A stretch of DNA of 64,000 nt, from the NCBI RefSeq assembly GCF_036226665.1, contig NZ_CP109007.1, positions 6,076,001 to 6,140,000 of the forward strand, given 5' to 3'. Shown piece after piece: positions 34,201 to 43,722 of the stretch (its first letter is position 1; every line of letters begins with the position of its first letter). The translations under genes were made by a program, and so were the position numbers. The notes under the pieces were generated by a model. That model searched no databases and was not told the origin of the DNA. It saw only the letters and a program-made list of their open reading frames with translations. The DNA comes from Streptomyces sp. NBC_00691 (lineage in GTDB: Bacteria > Actinomycetota > Actinomycetes > Streptomycetales > Streptomycetaceae).

Positions 34201-34240
34201 CCCGGTGGGCCTCCGGGCCCGCCGCCTATCCGCCAGGGCC

Positions 34241-34284
34241 GATGGGCCGCTTTCCGTACGAACACGTACGGAAAGCGGCCCATC
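34241..34284 (+). terminator. Very strong hairpin terminator
   Basis: A perfect 20-bp stem (GATGGGCCGCTTTCCGTACG and its complement) closes on a 4-nt AACA loop, 72 bases after the DUF3710 stop. It separates the dut block from the ABC gene. Confidence 0.85.
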
Positions 34285-34379
34285 GGTCGTTCTCCACAGG
34301 TTCCGCCCGCGGGCTCTGGCCCCGGGACCCGGCCGCGGACCATACTGGCGGGCACATGTTCGAGGAGGGGGAGCACAGG

Positions 34380-35108
34380 GTGAGTGAGAGCAGCACGCGG
34401 TCCGCGACGGCCGTCGCCGAGGACCCGGCGGGCCTGCCGATGGTCCGCGTGGAGAACCTGCGGCGTTCGTACGGCACCGGGGAAGCGGCCGTCCACGCCC
34501 TGCGCGGGGTCTCCTTCGACATTCCGCGCGGCGAGCTCGTCGCGCTCAAGGGCCGCTCCGGCTCCGGCAAGACGACCCTGCTCAACCTGGTCGGCGGCCT
34601 CGACAGCGCGGACGGCGGCTCGATCGTCATCGACGGCGTCGACCTCGCCACCCTCGGTGAGAACGGACTCCTGGAGCTGCGCCGCGACCGCATCGGCTTC
34701 ATCTTCCAGTCCTTCGGACTGCTCCCGATCCTCTCCGCCGCCGAGAACGTGGGCGTGCCCATGCGGCTGCGCAAGGCCGACCCGAAGGAGCGCGACGAGC
34801 GGGTGGCCCTGCTCCTCGGCCTCGTGGGCCTCGCCGACCACGCGAACCAGCGGCCCGGCGAGCTCTCCGGCGGGCAGCAGCAGCGCGTCGCCATCGCCCG
34901 CGCGCTCGCGAACAAGCCGGCGCTGCTCATCGCCGACGAGCCGACGGGCCAGCTGGACCAGGAGACCGGCCTCGCCGTGATGCAGCTGCTGCGCGCGGTG
35001 GTGCGCAGTGAGGGCTGTACGGCTCTGGTCGCCACCCACGACCCGCAGCTCCTGGGCCTGGCCGACCGGGTCCTGGAGCTCAGCGACGGCGAGATCATCG
35101 AGCACTGA
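34380..35108 (+). CDS. ABC transporter ATP-binding protein (LolD/MacB type), orphan
   Basis: This 242-residue ATPase has Walker A GRSGSGKTT (about residue 53), a Q-loop IFQSFGLLP, the signature LSGGQQQRVAIARALA (about 160), Walker B LLIADEPTG and switch His in THDP. The type is that of LolD/MacB-like transporters, which extract lipoproteins or peptides using an FtsX-like permease. No permease lies next to it. I chose the GTG preceded by GAGGAGGGGGAG; an ATG eight codons upstream (34356) has no such site. Confidence 0.85.
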   Translation: MSESSTRSATAVAEDPAGLPMVRVENLRRSYGTGEAAVHALRGVSFDIPRGELVALKGRSGSGKTTLLNLVGGLDSADGGSIVIDGVDLATLGENGLLELRRDRIGFIFQSFGLLPILSAAENVGVPMRLRKADPKERDERVALLLGLVGLADHANQRPGELSGGQQQRVAIARALANKPALLIADEPTGQLDQETGLAVMQLLRAVVRSEGCTALVATHDPQLLGLADRVLELSDGEIIEH

Positions 35109-35230
35109 CCCGGCACGGCCGGTCCCCACCGCGGCGGGCGGCGCGGTCCCGACATCAGAAACACGTCAAGACCGCCCCGGCCCGCTCTCCGCGTACGGAA
35201 TGTCCGATTGGCTGGACGTATGGTCGTCCC

Positions 35231-37777
35231 ATGGGACGCGGCAAGCTTCGGATATACCTCGGCGCTGCGCCGGGCGTCGGCAAGACCTACGCGATGCTCT
35301 CCGAGGGCCACCGGCGGGTCGAGCGGGGCACGGACTGCGTCGTGGCGTTCGTGGAGCACCACGGACGGCCGCGCACCGAGGTCATGCTGCACGGTCTGGA
35401 GCAGGTGCCGCGCCGCACCCTGGAGTACCGGGGGACCGCCTTCACCGAGATGGACATCGACGCCGTCCTGGAGCGGCGGCCCGCCGTCGCCCTCGTCGAC
35501 GAGCTCGCCCACACGAACGTGCCCGGCTCCCGCAACCCCAAGCGATGGCAGGACGTCGCCGAACTGCTCGCGGCCGGCATCGACGTCGTGTCGACCGTCA
35601 ACATCCAGCACCTGGAGTCGCTGGGCGACGTGGTCGAGGCGATCACCGGCGTACGGCAGCGGGAGACCGTCCCCGACGAGGTGGTGCGCAGGGCCGACCA
35701 GATCGAGCTGGTCGACATGTCCCCGGAGGCCCTGCGCCGCCGGATGGCCCACGGCAACGTCTACACCTCGGACAAGGTCGACGCGGCCCTCTCCAACTAC
35801 TTCCGCCCCGGCAACCTCACCGCCCTGCGCGAGCTGGCCCTGCTCTGGACCGCCGACCGGGTCGACGAGTACCTCCAGCAGTACCGGGGCGAGCACAACA
35901 TCCGCTCCACCTGGCAGGCCCGTGAGCGGATCGTGGTGGGCCTGACCGGCGGTCCCGAGGGCCGCACCCTCATACGGCGCGCCACCCGGCTCGCCGAGAA
36001 GGGCGCGGGAGGCGAGGTCCTCGCCGTCTACATCGCCCGCAGCGACGGCCTCACCGCCGCCTCGCCCAAGGAACTGGCCGTCCAGCGCACCCTGGTCGAG
36101 GACCTGGGCGGAACGTTCCACCATGTCATCGGCGACGACATCCCCTCCGCGCTCCTGGAGTTCGCCCGAGGCGTCAACGCCACCCAGATCGTCCTCGGCT
36201 CCAGCCGCCGCCGCACCTGGCAGTACATGCTCGGCCCCGGCGTCGGCCAGACCGTGGCCCGCGAATCCGGGCCCGACCTCGACGTCCACATCGTCACCCA
36301 CGGCGAGGTCGCCAAGGGCCGCGGCCTCCCGGTCGCCCGGGGCGCCCGCCTCGGCCGCTCCCGGATCCTCGGCGGCTGGGTGGTCGGCGTCGCGGGCCCC
36401 GTCCTCCTCGCCCTGCTCCTCACCCACGTCGACGCCGACCTCGGTCTCGCCAACGACATGCTGCTCTTCCTGGCCCTCACCGTCGCGGCGGCCCTGCTCG
36501 GCGGATTCCTGCCGGCGCTCGCCTCCGCAGCGGCCGGCTCCCTCCTCCTCAACTGGTTCTTCACCCCGCCCGTCCACCGGCTCACCGTCGCCGACCCCAA
36601 GAACATCGTGGCGATCGCCGTCTTCCTCGGCGTGGCCATGTCGGTCGCCTCCGTGGTCGACCTGGCCGCCCGGCGCACCCACCAGGCCGCCCGGCTGCGC
36701 GCCGAGTCCGAGGTGCTCTCCTACCTCGCCGGCAGCGTGCTGCGCGGCGAGACCAGCCTCGACGCCCTCCTCGAACGGGTCCGCGAGACCTTCTCCATGG
36801 AGTCCGTCGCCCTCCTGGAGCGCGTGGACGACATCGAGCCCTGGACCCGGGCCGCGAGCGTCGGCCCCCACCCGGCCGCCCGGCCTGAGGAGGCGGACGT
36901 GGACATGCCGGTCGGCGACCATCTGGCCCTCGCCCTGTCCGGCCGGGTGCTGCCCGCCGAGGACCGCCGCGTCCTCGGCGCCTTCGCCGCCCAGGCCGCG
37001 GTCGTCCTCGACCGCCAGCGGCTCGTGGGCGAGGCCGAGGAGGCCCGCAAGCAGGCCGAGGGCAACAAGATCCGCACCTCCCTGCTCGCCGCCGTCAGCC
37101 ACGACCTGCGGACCCCGCTCGCCGGGATCAAGGCCTCCGTCTCCTCCCTCCGCTCCGACGACGTCGAGTGGTCCGAGCAGGACCGCGCCGAATTCCTGGA
37201 GGGCATCGAGGCGGGCGCCGACCGTCTCGACCACCTCGTCGGCAATCTCCTCGACATGTCCCGGCTCCAGACCGGCACCGTCACCCCGCTGATCCGTACC
37301 GTCGACCTCGACGAGGTCGTCCCGATGGCCCTCGGGGGAGTGCCCGACGGAAGCGCCGAGCTCGACATCCCCGAGACGCTCCCGATGGTCGATGTCGACA
37401 AGGGCCTCCTGGAGCGGGCCGTCGCCAACATCGTCGAGAACGCCGTCAAGTACAGCCCCGAGGGCATGCCCGTGGCCGTCGCCGCCAGCACCCTCGGCGA
37501 CCGCGTCGAGCTCAGGGTCGTGGACCGCGGCCCCGGCGTCCCCGACGAGGCCAAGGACGGCATCTTCGAGCCCTTCCAGCGCTTCGGCGACGCCCCGCGC
37601 GGCTCCGGGGTCGGCCTGGGCCTCGCGGTCGCCCGAGGCTTCGTCGAGGCCATGGGCGGGACCCTGGGCGCCGAGGACACACCGGGCGGCGGCCTGACGA
37701 TGGTGCTCACCCTCAAGGCCGCGCGGGGCGGTCCGCCGGTCCCGGCCCCCGACCTCCCGGCGCACGCCGTGACCTGA
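35231..37777 (+). CDS. kdpD: Potassium-sensing histidine kinase KdpD
   Basis: This 848-residue protein has the KdpD N-terminal domain, with Walker A GAAPGVGKTYAML (about residue 11) and DELAHTNVPGSRNPKRWQDV (about 90-109), then a USP-like domain (VVGLTGGPEGRTLIRRATRL). Four membrane helices (about 380-480), a GAF-like region, HisKA with SHDLRTPLAG (about 625) and HATPase with NIVENAVKYS follow. It senses K+ limitation or turgor and phosphorylates KdpE to induce the Kdp K+-ATPase. No kdpFABC genes are in the window. The partner gene lies 259 bases downstream, unusually far. Confidence 0.92.
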   Translation: MGRGKLRIYLGAAPGVGKTYAMLSEGHRRVERGTDCVVAFVEHHGRPRTEVMLHGLEQVPRRTLEYRGTAFTEMDIDAVLERRPAVALVDELAHTNVPGSRNPKRWQDVAELLAAGIDVVSTVNIQHLESLGDVVEAITGVRQRETVPDEVVRRADQIELVDMSPEALRRRMAHGNVYTSDKVDAALSNYFRPGNLTALRELALLWTADRVDEYLQQYRGEHNIRSTWQARERIVVGLTGGPEGRTLIRRATRLAEKGAGGEVLAVYIARSDGLTAASPKELAVQRTLVEDLGGTFHHVIGDDIPSALLEFARGVNATQIVLGSSRRRTWQYMLGPGVGQTVARESGPDLDVHIVTHGEVAKGRGLPVARGARLGRSRILGGWVVGVAGPVLLALLLTHVDADLGLANDMLLFLALTVAAALLGGFLPALASAAAGSLLLNWFFTPPVHRLTVADPKNIVAIAVFLGVAMSVASVVDLAARRTHQAARLRAESEVLSYLAGSVLRGETSLDALLERVRETFSMESVALLERVDDIEPWTRAASVGPHPAARPEEADVDMPVGDHLALALSGRVLPAEDRRVLGAFAAQAAVVLDRQRLVGEAEEARKQAEGNKIRTSLLAAVSHDLRTPLAGIKASVSSLRSDDVEWSEQDRAEFLEGIEAGADRLDHLVGNLLDMSRLQTGTVTPLIRTVDLDEVVPMALGGVPDGSAELDIPETLPMVDVDKGLLERAVANIVENAVKYSPEGMPVAVAASTLGDRVELRVVDRGPGVPDEAKDGIFEPFQRFGDAPRGSGVGLGLAVARGFVEAMGGTLGAEDTPGGGLTMVLTLKAARGGPPVPAPDLPAHAVT

Positions 37778-37798
37778 ACCGGCCCCCCCCCGACGCGT

Positions 37799-37935
37799 GG
37801 CACCCGCACGCCGCCCCGAGCCGGGGCACCCGTACTCCGCCCGAGCCGCGGCACCCGTACTCCGGATCGAAGCGCGGGTGCTCGTACCCGGGCCCGAAGC
37901 GCCTCCGAAGCGCGGCACCCGACCCGTCCCGCAGC
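37799..37935. repeat. Imperfect tandem repeats between kdpD and kdpE
   Basis: Identical 15-bp GGCACCCGTACTCCG units occur at 37825 and 37850, with a two-mismatch copy at 37799 and more decayed ones after. The period is about 25 bp, with CCGAGCCG/CGAAGCGC between units. A run of nine C (37783-37791) precedes the array, just after the kdpD stop. Confidence 0.7.
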
Positions 37936-38036
37936 GCGCGGCCCGTTCGTCCCCGTACTCCGCGCGCCGCGCCCTCCGCTCCCGTACTGTCTTGCTCCCG
38001 CCCGCACGGGCGACCGAAGAAGGAAGGTCCCCCTCC

Positions 38037-38723
<687 letters not shown>

Positions 38724-38780
38724 ACCGGTCGCCGTTCGGGGGCAGGACCCGGTGACGGCCGTGGCCGGTACGCTTTCTGT

Positions 38781-39179
38781 ATGAGTGCTGCACCACGTAC
38801 AGAGAAGCCGGCCGGTAGGTTCCGCCGGATGCTCGACCGGCTCTCCTCCTCGCCGGAGGACCTGGAGTCGGAGGAGCTCCAGGAGGACGCCGAGGCGTCG
38901 GGGTGCACACGGATCTGTGACTGCTCCGACCGCCAGATAGTCAAGGTGACTGGTACCTTGCGCACGGTCACGCTGCGTCCCCGGGCCGGTGTGCCCGCGC
39001 TGGAGGCCGAACTCTTCGACGGCACGGCACCGCTCGACGTCGTGTGGCTCGGCAGGCGCTCCATCGTGGGCATCGAGCCCGGCCGCAAGCTGATCGCCTC
39101 CGGCCGGATCTCCATGAGCCACGGCCGGCGGGTCCTCTTCAACCCCAAATACGAGCTCCGACCGCTCGGACAGGAGTAG
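38781..39179 (+). CDS. OB-fold nucleic-acid-binding protein
   Basis: This 132-residue protein has a charged N-terminal half (RMLDRLSSSPEDLESEELQ) and an OB-fold: CSDRQIVKVTGTLRTVTLRP, then LEAELFDGTAPLDVVWLGRR and KLIASGRISMSHGRRVLFNP. This is the tRNA_anti-like OB pattern seen in many actinobacterial single-domain proteins. It ends three bases before the DUF3159 gene, a constant neighbour in streptomycetes as I recall. Function unknown. Confidence 0.82.
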   Translation: MSAAPRTEKPAGRFRRMLDRLSSSPEDLESEELQEDAEASGCTRICDCSDRQIVKVTGTLRTVTLRPRAGVPALEAELFDGTAPLDVVWLGRRSIVGIEPGRKLIASGRISMSHGRRVLFNPKYELRPLGQE

Positions 39180-39182
39180 CCG

Positions 39183-39920
39183 GTGACGTCCCTCGACAAG
39201 CCGACCACCACGGACCAGGACGCCCAGGCAGCCAAGGAGGTCACCGAGGCCGCGCTGTTCGAGGCCTTCGGAGGCCTGCGGGGCATGGTCGAGACGGTCG
39301 TGCCGGGCCTGTTGTTCGTCACGATCTTCACGATCAACAAGAACCTGCAGATCTCGGCGATCGCCGCCCTCGCGGTGTCGCTGGTCCTGGTCGCCGTCCG
39401 GCTCATCCGGCGGGACACCGTGAAGCACGCCTTCAGCGGCGTCTTCGGCGTCGCCTTCGGTGTCGCCTTCGCGATGATGACGGGCAACGCCAAGGACTTC
39501 TACCTGCCCGGCATGCTGTACACCCTGGGCCTCGCTCTCGCGTACATCGTCACCGCGCTCGCCGGGGTCCCGCTGATCGGTCTGATCCTCGGCCCGGTCT
39601 TCAAGGAGAACCTCTCCTGGCGGACCCGTAACCCCGGCCGGAAGAAGGCGTACACGAAGGCGAGCTGGGCCTGGGGCCTGATCCTGCTCGGCAAGTGCGC
39701 GATCCTGTTCCCGATGTACTGGTGGGCCGACACGACCAAGTTCGGCTGGGTGCTCGTGGCGCTGAAGATCCCGCCGTTCCTGCTCGCGGTCTACCTCACC
39801 TGGGTCTTCCTCGCGAAGGCTCCGCCGCCGATCGACGTCTTCGCCGAGATGGAGGCCGAGGAGCTCGCCGAGAAGGAGCGCAAGGCGGCCGCCGCGGCGC
39901 GGACCCACCCGGAGGCCTGA
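39183..39920 (+). CDS. DUF3159 membrane protein
   Basis: This 245-residue protein has a short cytoplasmic start, ALFEAFGGLRGMVETVVPGL (the DUF3159 start), and about six membrane segments, with FSGVFGVAFGVAFAMMTGNA and NPGRKKAYTKASWAWGLIL typical of the family. It ends in a charged helix (EMEAEELAEKERKAAAAA). It is cotranscribed with the OB-fold gene. It may be a transporter, but no substrate can be given. Confidence 0.85.
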   Translation: MTSLDKPTTTDQDAQAAKEVTEAALFEAFGGLRGMVETVVPGLLFVTIFTINKNLQISAIAALAVSLVLVAVRLIRRDTVKHAFSGVFGVAFGVAFAMMTGNAKDFYLPGMLYTLGLALAYIVTALAGVPLIGLILGPVFKENLSWRTRNPGRKKAYTKASWAWGLILLGKCAILFPMYWWADTTKFGWVLVALKIPPFLLAVYLTWVFLAKAPPPIDVFAEMEAEELAEKERKAAAAARTHPEA

Positions 39921-39926
39921 CACACA

Positions 39927-39967
39927 CGGAAGGGCCCGGACCTGTTCGTCAGGTCCGGGCCCTTCCG
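39927..39967. terminator. Strong bidirectional hairpin
   Basis: A perfect 18-bp stem (CGGAAGGGCCCGGACCTG and its complement) with a TTCGT loop lies between the convergent DUF3159 and TrkA genes, seven bases after the DUF3159 stop. Confidence 0.85.
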
Positions 39968-39981
39968 CGTACAGCGCCGGC

Positions 39982-40659
39982 TCAGGACTCGGTGGTCTCC
40001 CGGCGGACCTGCAGCAGGTCCTCCAGCTGCTCCTCCCGGGCCTGCGCGGCCACGAACAGCAGCTCGTCGCCGGCCTCCAGGGTCTCCTCGGCGCTCGGCG
40101 TGAGCACCCGCGAGCCGCGGATGATCGTCACCAGCGAGGTGTCCTGCGGCCAGGCCACGTCCCCGACCGCCGTGCCGGCCACCGCCGACTCCGGCGGGAG
40201 GGTCAGCTCGACCAGGTTCGCGTCGCCGTGGCTGAAGCGCAGCAGCCGGACGAGGTCGCCGACGCTCACCGCCTCCTCCACCAGGGCCGACATGAGACGC
40301 GGGGTGGAGACGGCGACGTCCACGCCCCAGGCCTCGTTGAACAGCCACTCGTTCTTCGGGTTGTTCACCCGGGCGACGACCCGCGGCACGCCGTACTCGG
40401 TCTTGGCGAGCAGCGAGACGACCAGGTTCACCTTGTCGTCGCCGGTCGCCGCGATCACCACGTTGCAGCGCTGGAGCGCCGCCTCGTCGAGCGAGGTGAT
40501 CTCACAGGCGTCGGCCAGCAGCCACTCCGCCTGCGGCACCCGCTCCACCGAGATGGCGGTCGGCGCCTTGTCGATGAGCAGGACCTCGTGGCCGTTCTCC
40601 AGGAGCTCGCCCGCGATGGAACGGCCCACCGCACCCGCGCCCGCAATAGCGACACGCAT
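39982..40659 (-). CDS. trkA: TrkA-family K+ uptake regulatory protein (second of pair)
   Basis: This 225-residue protein has an RCK_N domain with the NAD-binding GAGAVGRSIAGELLENGHEV and the acidic LIDKAP at the end of beta-2. It is followed by an RCK_C domain from about residue 145 (VELTLPPESAVAGTAVGDV). Such proteins bind NAD(H) or nucleotides and gate K+ transport through a membrane partner. Its ATG shares one base with the stop of the upstream TrkA gene (ATGA), so the pair is coupled, as in the ceoB-ceoC pair. Confidence 0.88.
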   Translation of the reverse strand: MRVAIAGAGAVGRSIAGELLENGHEVLLIDKAPTAISVERVPQAEWLLADACEITSLDEAALQRCNVVIAATGDDKVNLVVSLLAKTEYGVPRVVARVNNPKNEWLFNEAWGVDVAVSTPRLMSALVEEAVSVGDLVRLLRFSHGDANLVELTLPPESAVAGTAVGDVAWPQDTSLVTIIRGSRVLTPSAEETLEAGDELLFVAAQAREEQLEDLLQVRRETTES

Positions 40660-41327
40660 CAGTGACCGCCCTCCTCGGGACCCTCGGCGAAGGCCTCCTC
40701 GACCTTCGCGATCTCGTCCGTACGCATCATCACGTGCACCAGATCACCTTCCTGGAGCACCGTCTGCGAGGTCGGCAGAATCGCTTCGCCCAGCCGGGTG
40801 AGGAAGGCGACACGGACACCGGTCTCCTCCTGGAGCCGGCTCACCTTGTGCCCGATCCACGCGGGGGAGGTGTGCACCTCCGCGAGCTGCACACCGCCGC
40901 TCGGGTCCCGCCACAGCGGCTCCGCGCCCGAGGGCAGCAGGCGCCGCAGCATCTGGTCGGCGGTCCAGCGGACCGTCGCGACCGTCGGGATGCCGAGACG
41001 CTGGTAGACCTCGGCGCGCCGCGGGTCGTAGATCCGCGCCGCCACGTTCTCGATGCCGAACATCTCGCGGGCGACCCGCGCCGCGATGATGTTCGAGTTG
41101 TCGCCGCTGCTCACCGCGGCGAACGCCCCCGCGTCCTCGATGCCGGCCTCACGCAGCGTGTCCTGGTCGAAGCCCACGCCCGTGACGCGCCGACCGCCGA
41201 AACCCGACCCCAGACGACGGAAGGCCGTCGGGTCCTGGTCCACGACCGCGACGGTGTGCCCCTGCTGCTCCAGGGTCTGCGCGAGAGCGGCTCCCACTCG
41301 CCCGCAGCCCATGATGACGATGTGCAC
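40659..41327 (-). CDS. trkA: TrkA-family K+ uptake regulatory protein (first of pair)
   Basis: This 222-residue protein has an RCK_N Rossmann domain (MHIVIMGCGRVGAALAQTLE, VVDQDPTAF) and an RCK_C domain from about residue 140 (LAEVHTSPAWIGHKVSRLQ). It is the first gene of the CeoBC-like pair and is divergent from a large APC-type permease. The permease is the natural candidate for a transport partner, though that is inference. Confidence 0.88.
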   Translation of the reverse strand: MHIVIMGCGRVGAALAQTLEQQGHTVAVVDQDPTAFRRLGSGFGGRRVTGVGFDQDTLREAGIEDAGAFAAVSSGDNSNIIAARVAREMFGIENVAARIYDPRRAEVYQRLGIPTVATVRWTADQMLRRLLPSGAEPLWRDPSGGVQLAEVHTSPAWIGHKVSRLQEETGVRVAFLTRLGEAILPTSQTVLQEGDLVHVMMRTDEIAKVEEAFAEGPEEGGH

Positions 41328-41548
41328 GTCCCCTTACCCCGCACTCCTGATCGCCTTACTGACCTGCGAAAACACCCTGCTCACAACTTTCCTCACCCGA
41401 TGCGCCCGGGTCGCGGCGGGCAACACCCTGCCGGGTCACCCGGTCCGAGCTTAAGCGGCAACGCTGGCCGGGACCGCATCCGAGGTGGTACTGAGGGAGA
41501 TTCGGTGCCGATCGGGGGTGCCGGTGCGCGTGGCTGTTTTCGAACGCT

Positions 41549-41562
41549 TACGATCCTCTCCG
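41549..41562 (+). promoter_or_regulatory. Candidate leaderless promoter of the APC permease
   Basis: TACGAT (41549-41554) sits seven bases before the GTG start with no ribosome-binding site between, which fits a -10 box and leaderless transcript. No good -35 was found. The 234-bp gap to the divergent trkA gene holds no gene. Confidence 0.4.
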
Positions 41563-43613
41563 TGTCCAAACTGACCGACCTTCCCAAACGGATCCTGATC
41601 GGGCGGGCCCTGCGCAGCGACAAGCTCGGAGAGACTCTCCTCTCCAAGCGCATCGCCCTCCCCGTCTTCGCCTCCGACCCGCTGTCCTCGGTGGCGTACG
41701 CACCGGGCGAGGTGCTGCTCGTCCTGTCCGTGGCCGGTCTGTCGGCCTACCACTTCAGCCCGTGGATCGCGCTCGCGGTCGTCGTCCTGATGTTCACGGT
41801 CGTCGCCTCGTACCGGCAGAACGTCCACGCGTACCCGAGCGGCGGCGGCGACTACGAGGTCGCCAACACCAACCTCGGCCCCAAGGCCGGACTGACCGTC
41901 GCGAGCGCCCTGCTCGTCGACTACGTCCTGACCGTCGCCGTGTCGATCTCCTCGGGCATCGAGAACCTCGGTTCGGCGATCCCCTTCGTCGTCGAGCACA
42001 AGGTGGCCTGCGCGGTCGGCGTGATCGTGCTGCTCACCGTGATGAACCTGCGCGGAGTGAAGGAGTCGGGCTCGCTCTTCGCGATCCCGACGTACGTCTT
42101 CGTCGCCGGTGTCTTCATCATGATCGCCTGGGGCGCGTACAAGGGGATCGTCCTCGACGAGACCATGAAGGCGCCCACCGCCGACTTCGAGATCAAGCCG
42201 GAGCACCAGGGTCTGGCGGGCTTCGCGCTCGTCTTCCTGCTGCTGCGGGCGTTCTCCTCCGGCTGTGCCGCGCTCACCGGTGTCGAGGCCATCTCCAACG
42301 GCGTCCCCGCCTTCCGCAAGCCCAAGTCGAAGAACGCCGCCACCACGCTCGCCCTCATGGGCGGCCTGGCCGTCACCATGTTCTGCGGCATCATCTTCCT
42401 CGCCATGGCCACCGACGTCCGGATGGCCGAGAAGCCCGCGGAGGACCTGCTCGTCAACGGCGTGCCGGTCGGCGCGGGCTATGTGCAGGACCCGGTGATC
42501 TCCCAGGTCGCGGCCGCCGTCTTCGGCGACGGAACGTTCTTCTTCGTGCTGCTCGCCGCGGCCACCGCGCTCGTCCTCTTCCTCGCCGCCAACACCGCGT
42601 ACAACGGCTTCCCGCTCCTCGGCTCGATCCTCGCCCAGGACCGCTACCTGCCGCGCCAGCTGCACACCCGCGGCGACCGCCTCACCTTCTCCAACGGCAT
42701 CGTGCTCCTCGCCGGCGCCGCCGCCCTTCTCGTCTGGGTCTACGGAGCCGACTCGACCCGGCTGATCCAGCTGTACATCGTCGGCGTCTTCGTCTCCTTC
42801 ACCCTCAGCCAGATCGGCATGGTCCGGCACTGGAACCGGCACCTGACGACGGAGCGCGACCCCGCCAAGCGCCGCCACATGATCCGCTCCCGCGCGATCA
42901 ACGCCTTCGGCGCCTTCTTCACCGGCCTCGTCCTCGTCGTCGTCCTCGCCACCAAGTTCACCCACGGCGCCTGGGTCGCCCTGCTCGGCATGGTGATCTT
43001 CTACGGGACGATGTCCGCGATCCGCCGGCACTACGACTCGGTCGCGGCCGAGATCGCCGCCGCCGAGGAACGCCCCGACGAGTACGTACGCCCCTCCCGG
43101 GTCCGCTCGATCGTCCTGGTCTCCAAGCTGCACAAGCCCACCCTGCGCGCCCTCGCGTACGCCAAGCTCATGCACGCGAACGAGCTGGAGGCGCTCACCG
43201 TCAACGTCGACCCGGTCGAGACGAAGGCGCTCCGGGAGGAGTGGGAGCGACGCGGCATCAACGTCCCGCTCAAGATCCTCGACTCGCCGTACCGCGAGAT
43301 CACCCGCCCGGTGATCGAGTACGTCAAGAGCATCCGCCGCGAGAGCCCGCGCGACGCCGTCTCCGTCTACATCCCGGAGTACGTCGTCGGCCACTGGTAC
43401 GAGCACCTGCTCCACAACCAGTCCGCGCTCCGCCTCAAGGGCAGGCTGCTCTTCACGCCCGGCGTCATGGTCACCTCGGTCCCGTACCAGCTCCAGTCCT
43501 CCGAGGTCGCGAAGAAGCGGGCCAGGAAGCGCCAGGAGTGGAACGCGCCCGGCTCGGTCCGCCGCGGCCCGGTGGAGAAGGGCCACAAGGAACCGGCGGC
43601 GAAGAACCACTAG
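41562..43613 (+). CDS. APC-superfamily permease with C-terminal cytoplasmic domain
   Basis: This 683-residue protein has about twelve membrane helices (residues 30-490), with FASDPLSSVAYAPGEVL, VASYRQNVHAYPSGGGDYEV and LTGVEAISNGVPAF, the marks of the actinobacterial APC permeases close to K+/amino acid transporters. About 180 cytoplasmic residues follow, including a USP-like stretch (IVLVSKLHKPTLRALAYAK). It lies divergently from two TrkA proteins, so K+ symport or K+-linked transport is likely. The substrate is unproven. Confidence 0.85.
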   Translation: MSKLTDLPKRILIGRALRSDKLGETLLSKRIALPVFASDPLSSVAYAPGEVLLVLSVAGLSAYHFSPWIALAVVVLMFTVVASYRQNVHAYPSGGGDYEVANTNLGPKAGLTVASALLVDYVLTVAVSISSGIENLGSAIPFVVEHKVACAVGVIVLLTVMNLRGVKESGSLFAIPTYVFVAGVFIMIAWGAYKGIVLDETMKAPTADFEIKPEHQGLAGFALVFLLLRAFSSGCAALTGVEAISNGVPAFRKPKSKNAATTLALMGGLAVTMFCGIIFLAMATDVRMAEKPAEDLLVNGVPVGAGYVQDPVISQVAAAVFGDGTFFFVLLAAATALVLFLAANTAYNGFPLLGSILAQDRYLPRQLHTRGDRLTFSNGIVLLAGAAALLVWVYGADSTRLIQLYIVGVFVSFTLSQIGMVRHWNRHLTTERDPAKRRHMIRSRAINAFGAFFTGLVLVVVLATKFTHGAWVALLGMVIFYGTMSAIRRHYDSVAAEIAAAEERPDEYVRPSRVRSIVLVSKLHKPTLRALAYAKLMHANELEALTVNVDPVETKALREEWERRGINVPLKILDSPYREITRPVIEYVKSIRRESPRDAVSVYIPEYVVGHWYEHLLHNQSALRLKGRLLFTPGVMVTSVPYQLQSSEVAKKRARKRQEWNAPGSVRRGPVEKGHKEPAAKNH

Positions 43614-43665
43614 CACCACCGGGAACACCGGGCACAGAGAACATCGCAAAAAGAACAACTAGACT

Positions 43666-43695
43666 GGTGGGCTGCCGTCCAAACGGCAGCCCACC
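43666..43695 (+). terminator. Hairpin between permease and RNA methyltransferase genes
   Basis: A perfect 13-bp stem GGTGGGCTGCCGT with its complement closes on CCAA, 52 bases after the permease stop and 27 before the next ATG. A -10-like TAGACT overlaps its left edge (43660-43665), so the promoter of the methyltransferase gene may be here too. Confidence 0.55.
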
Positions 43696-43722
43696 GTCGC
43701 GTCCCCTTGGAGCTTCCCCACC

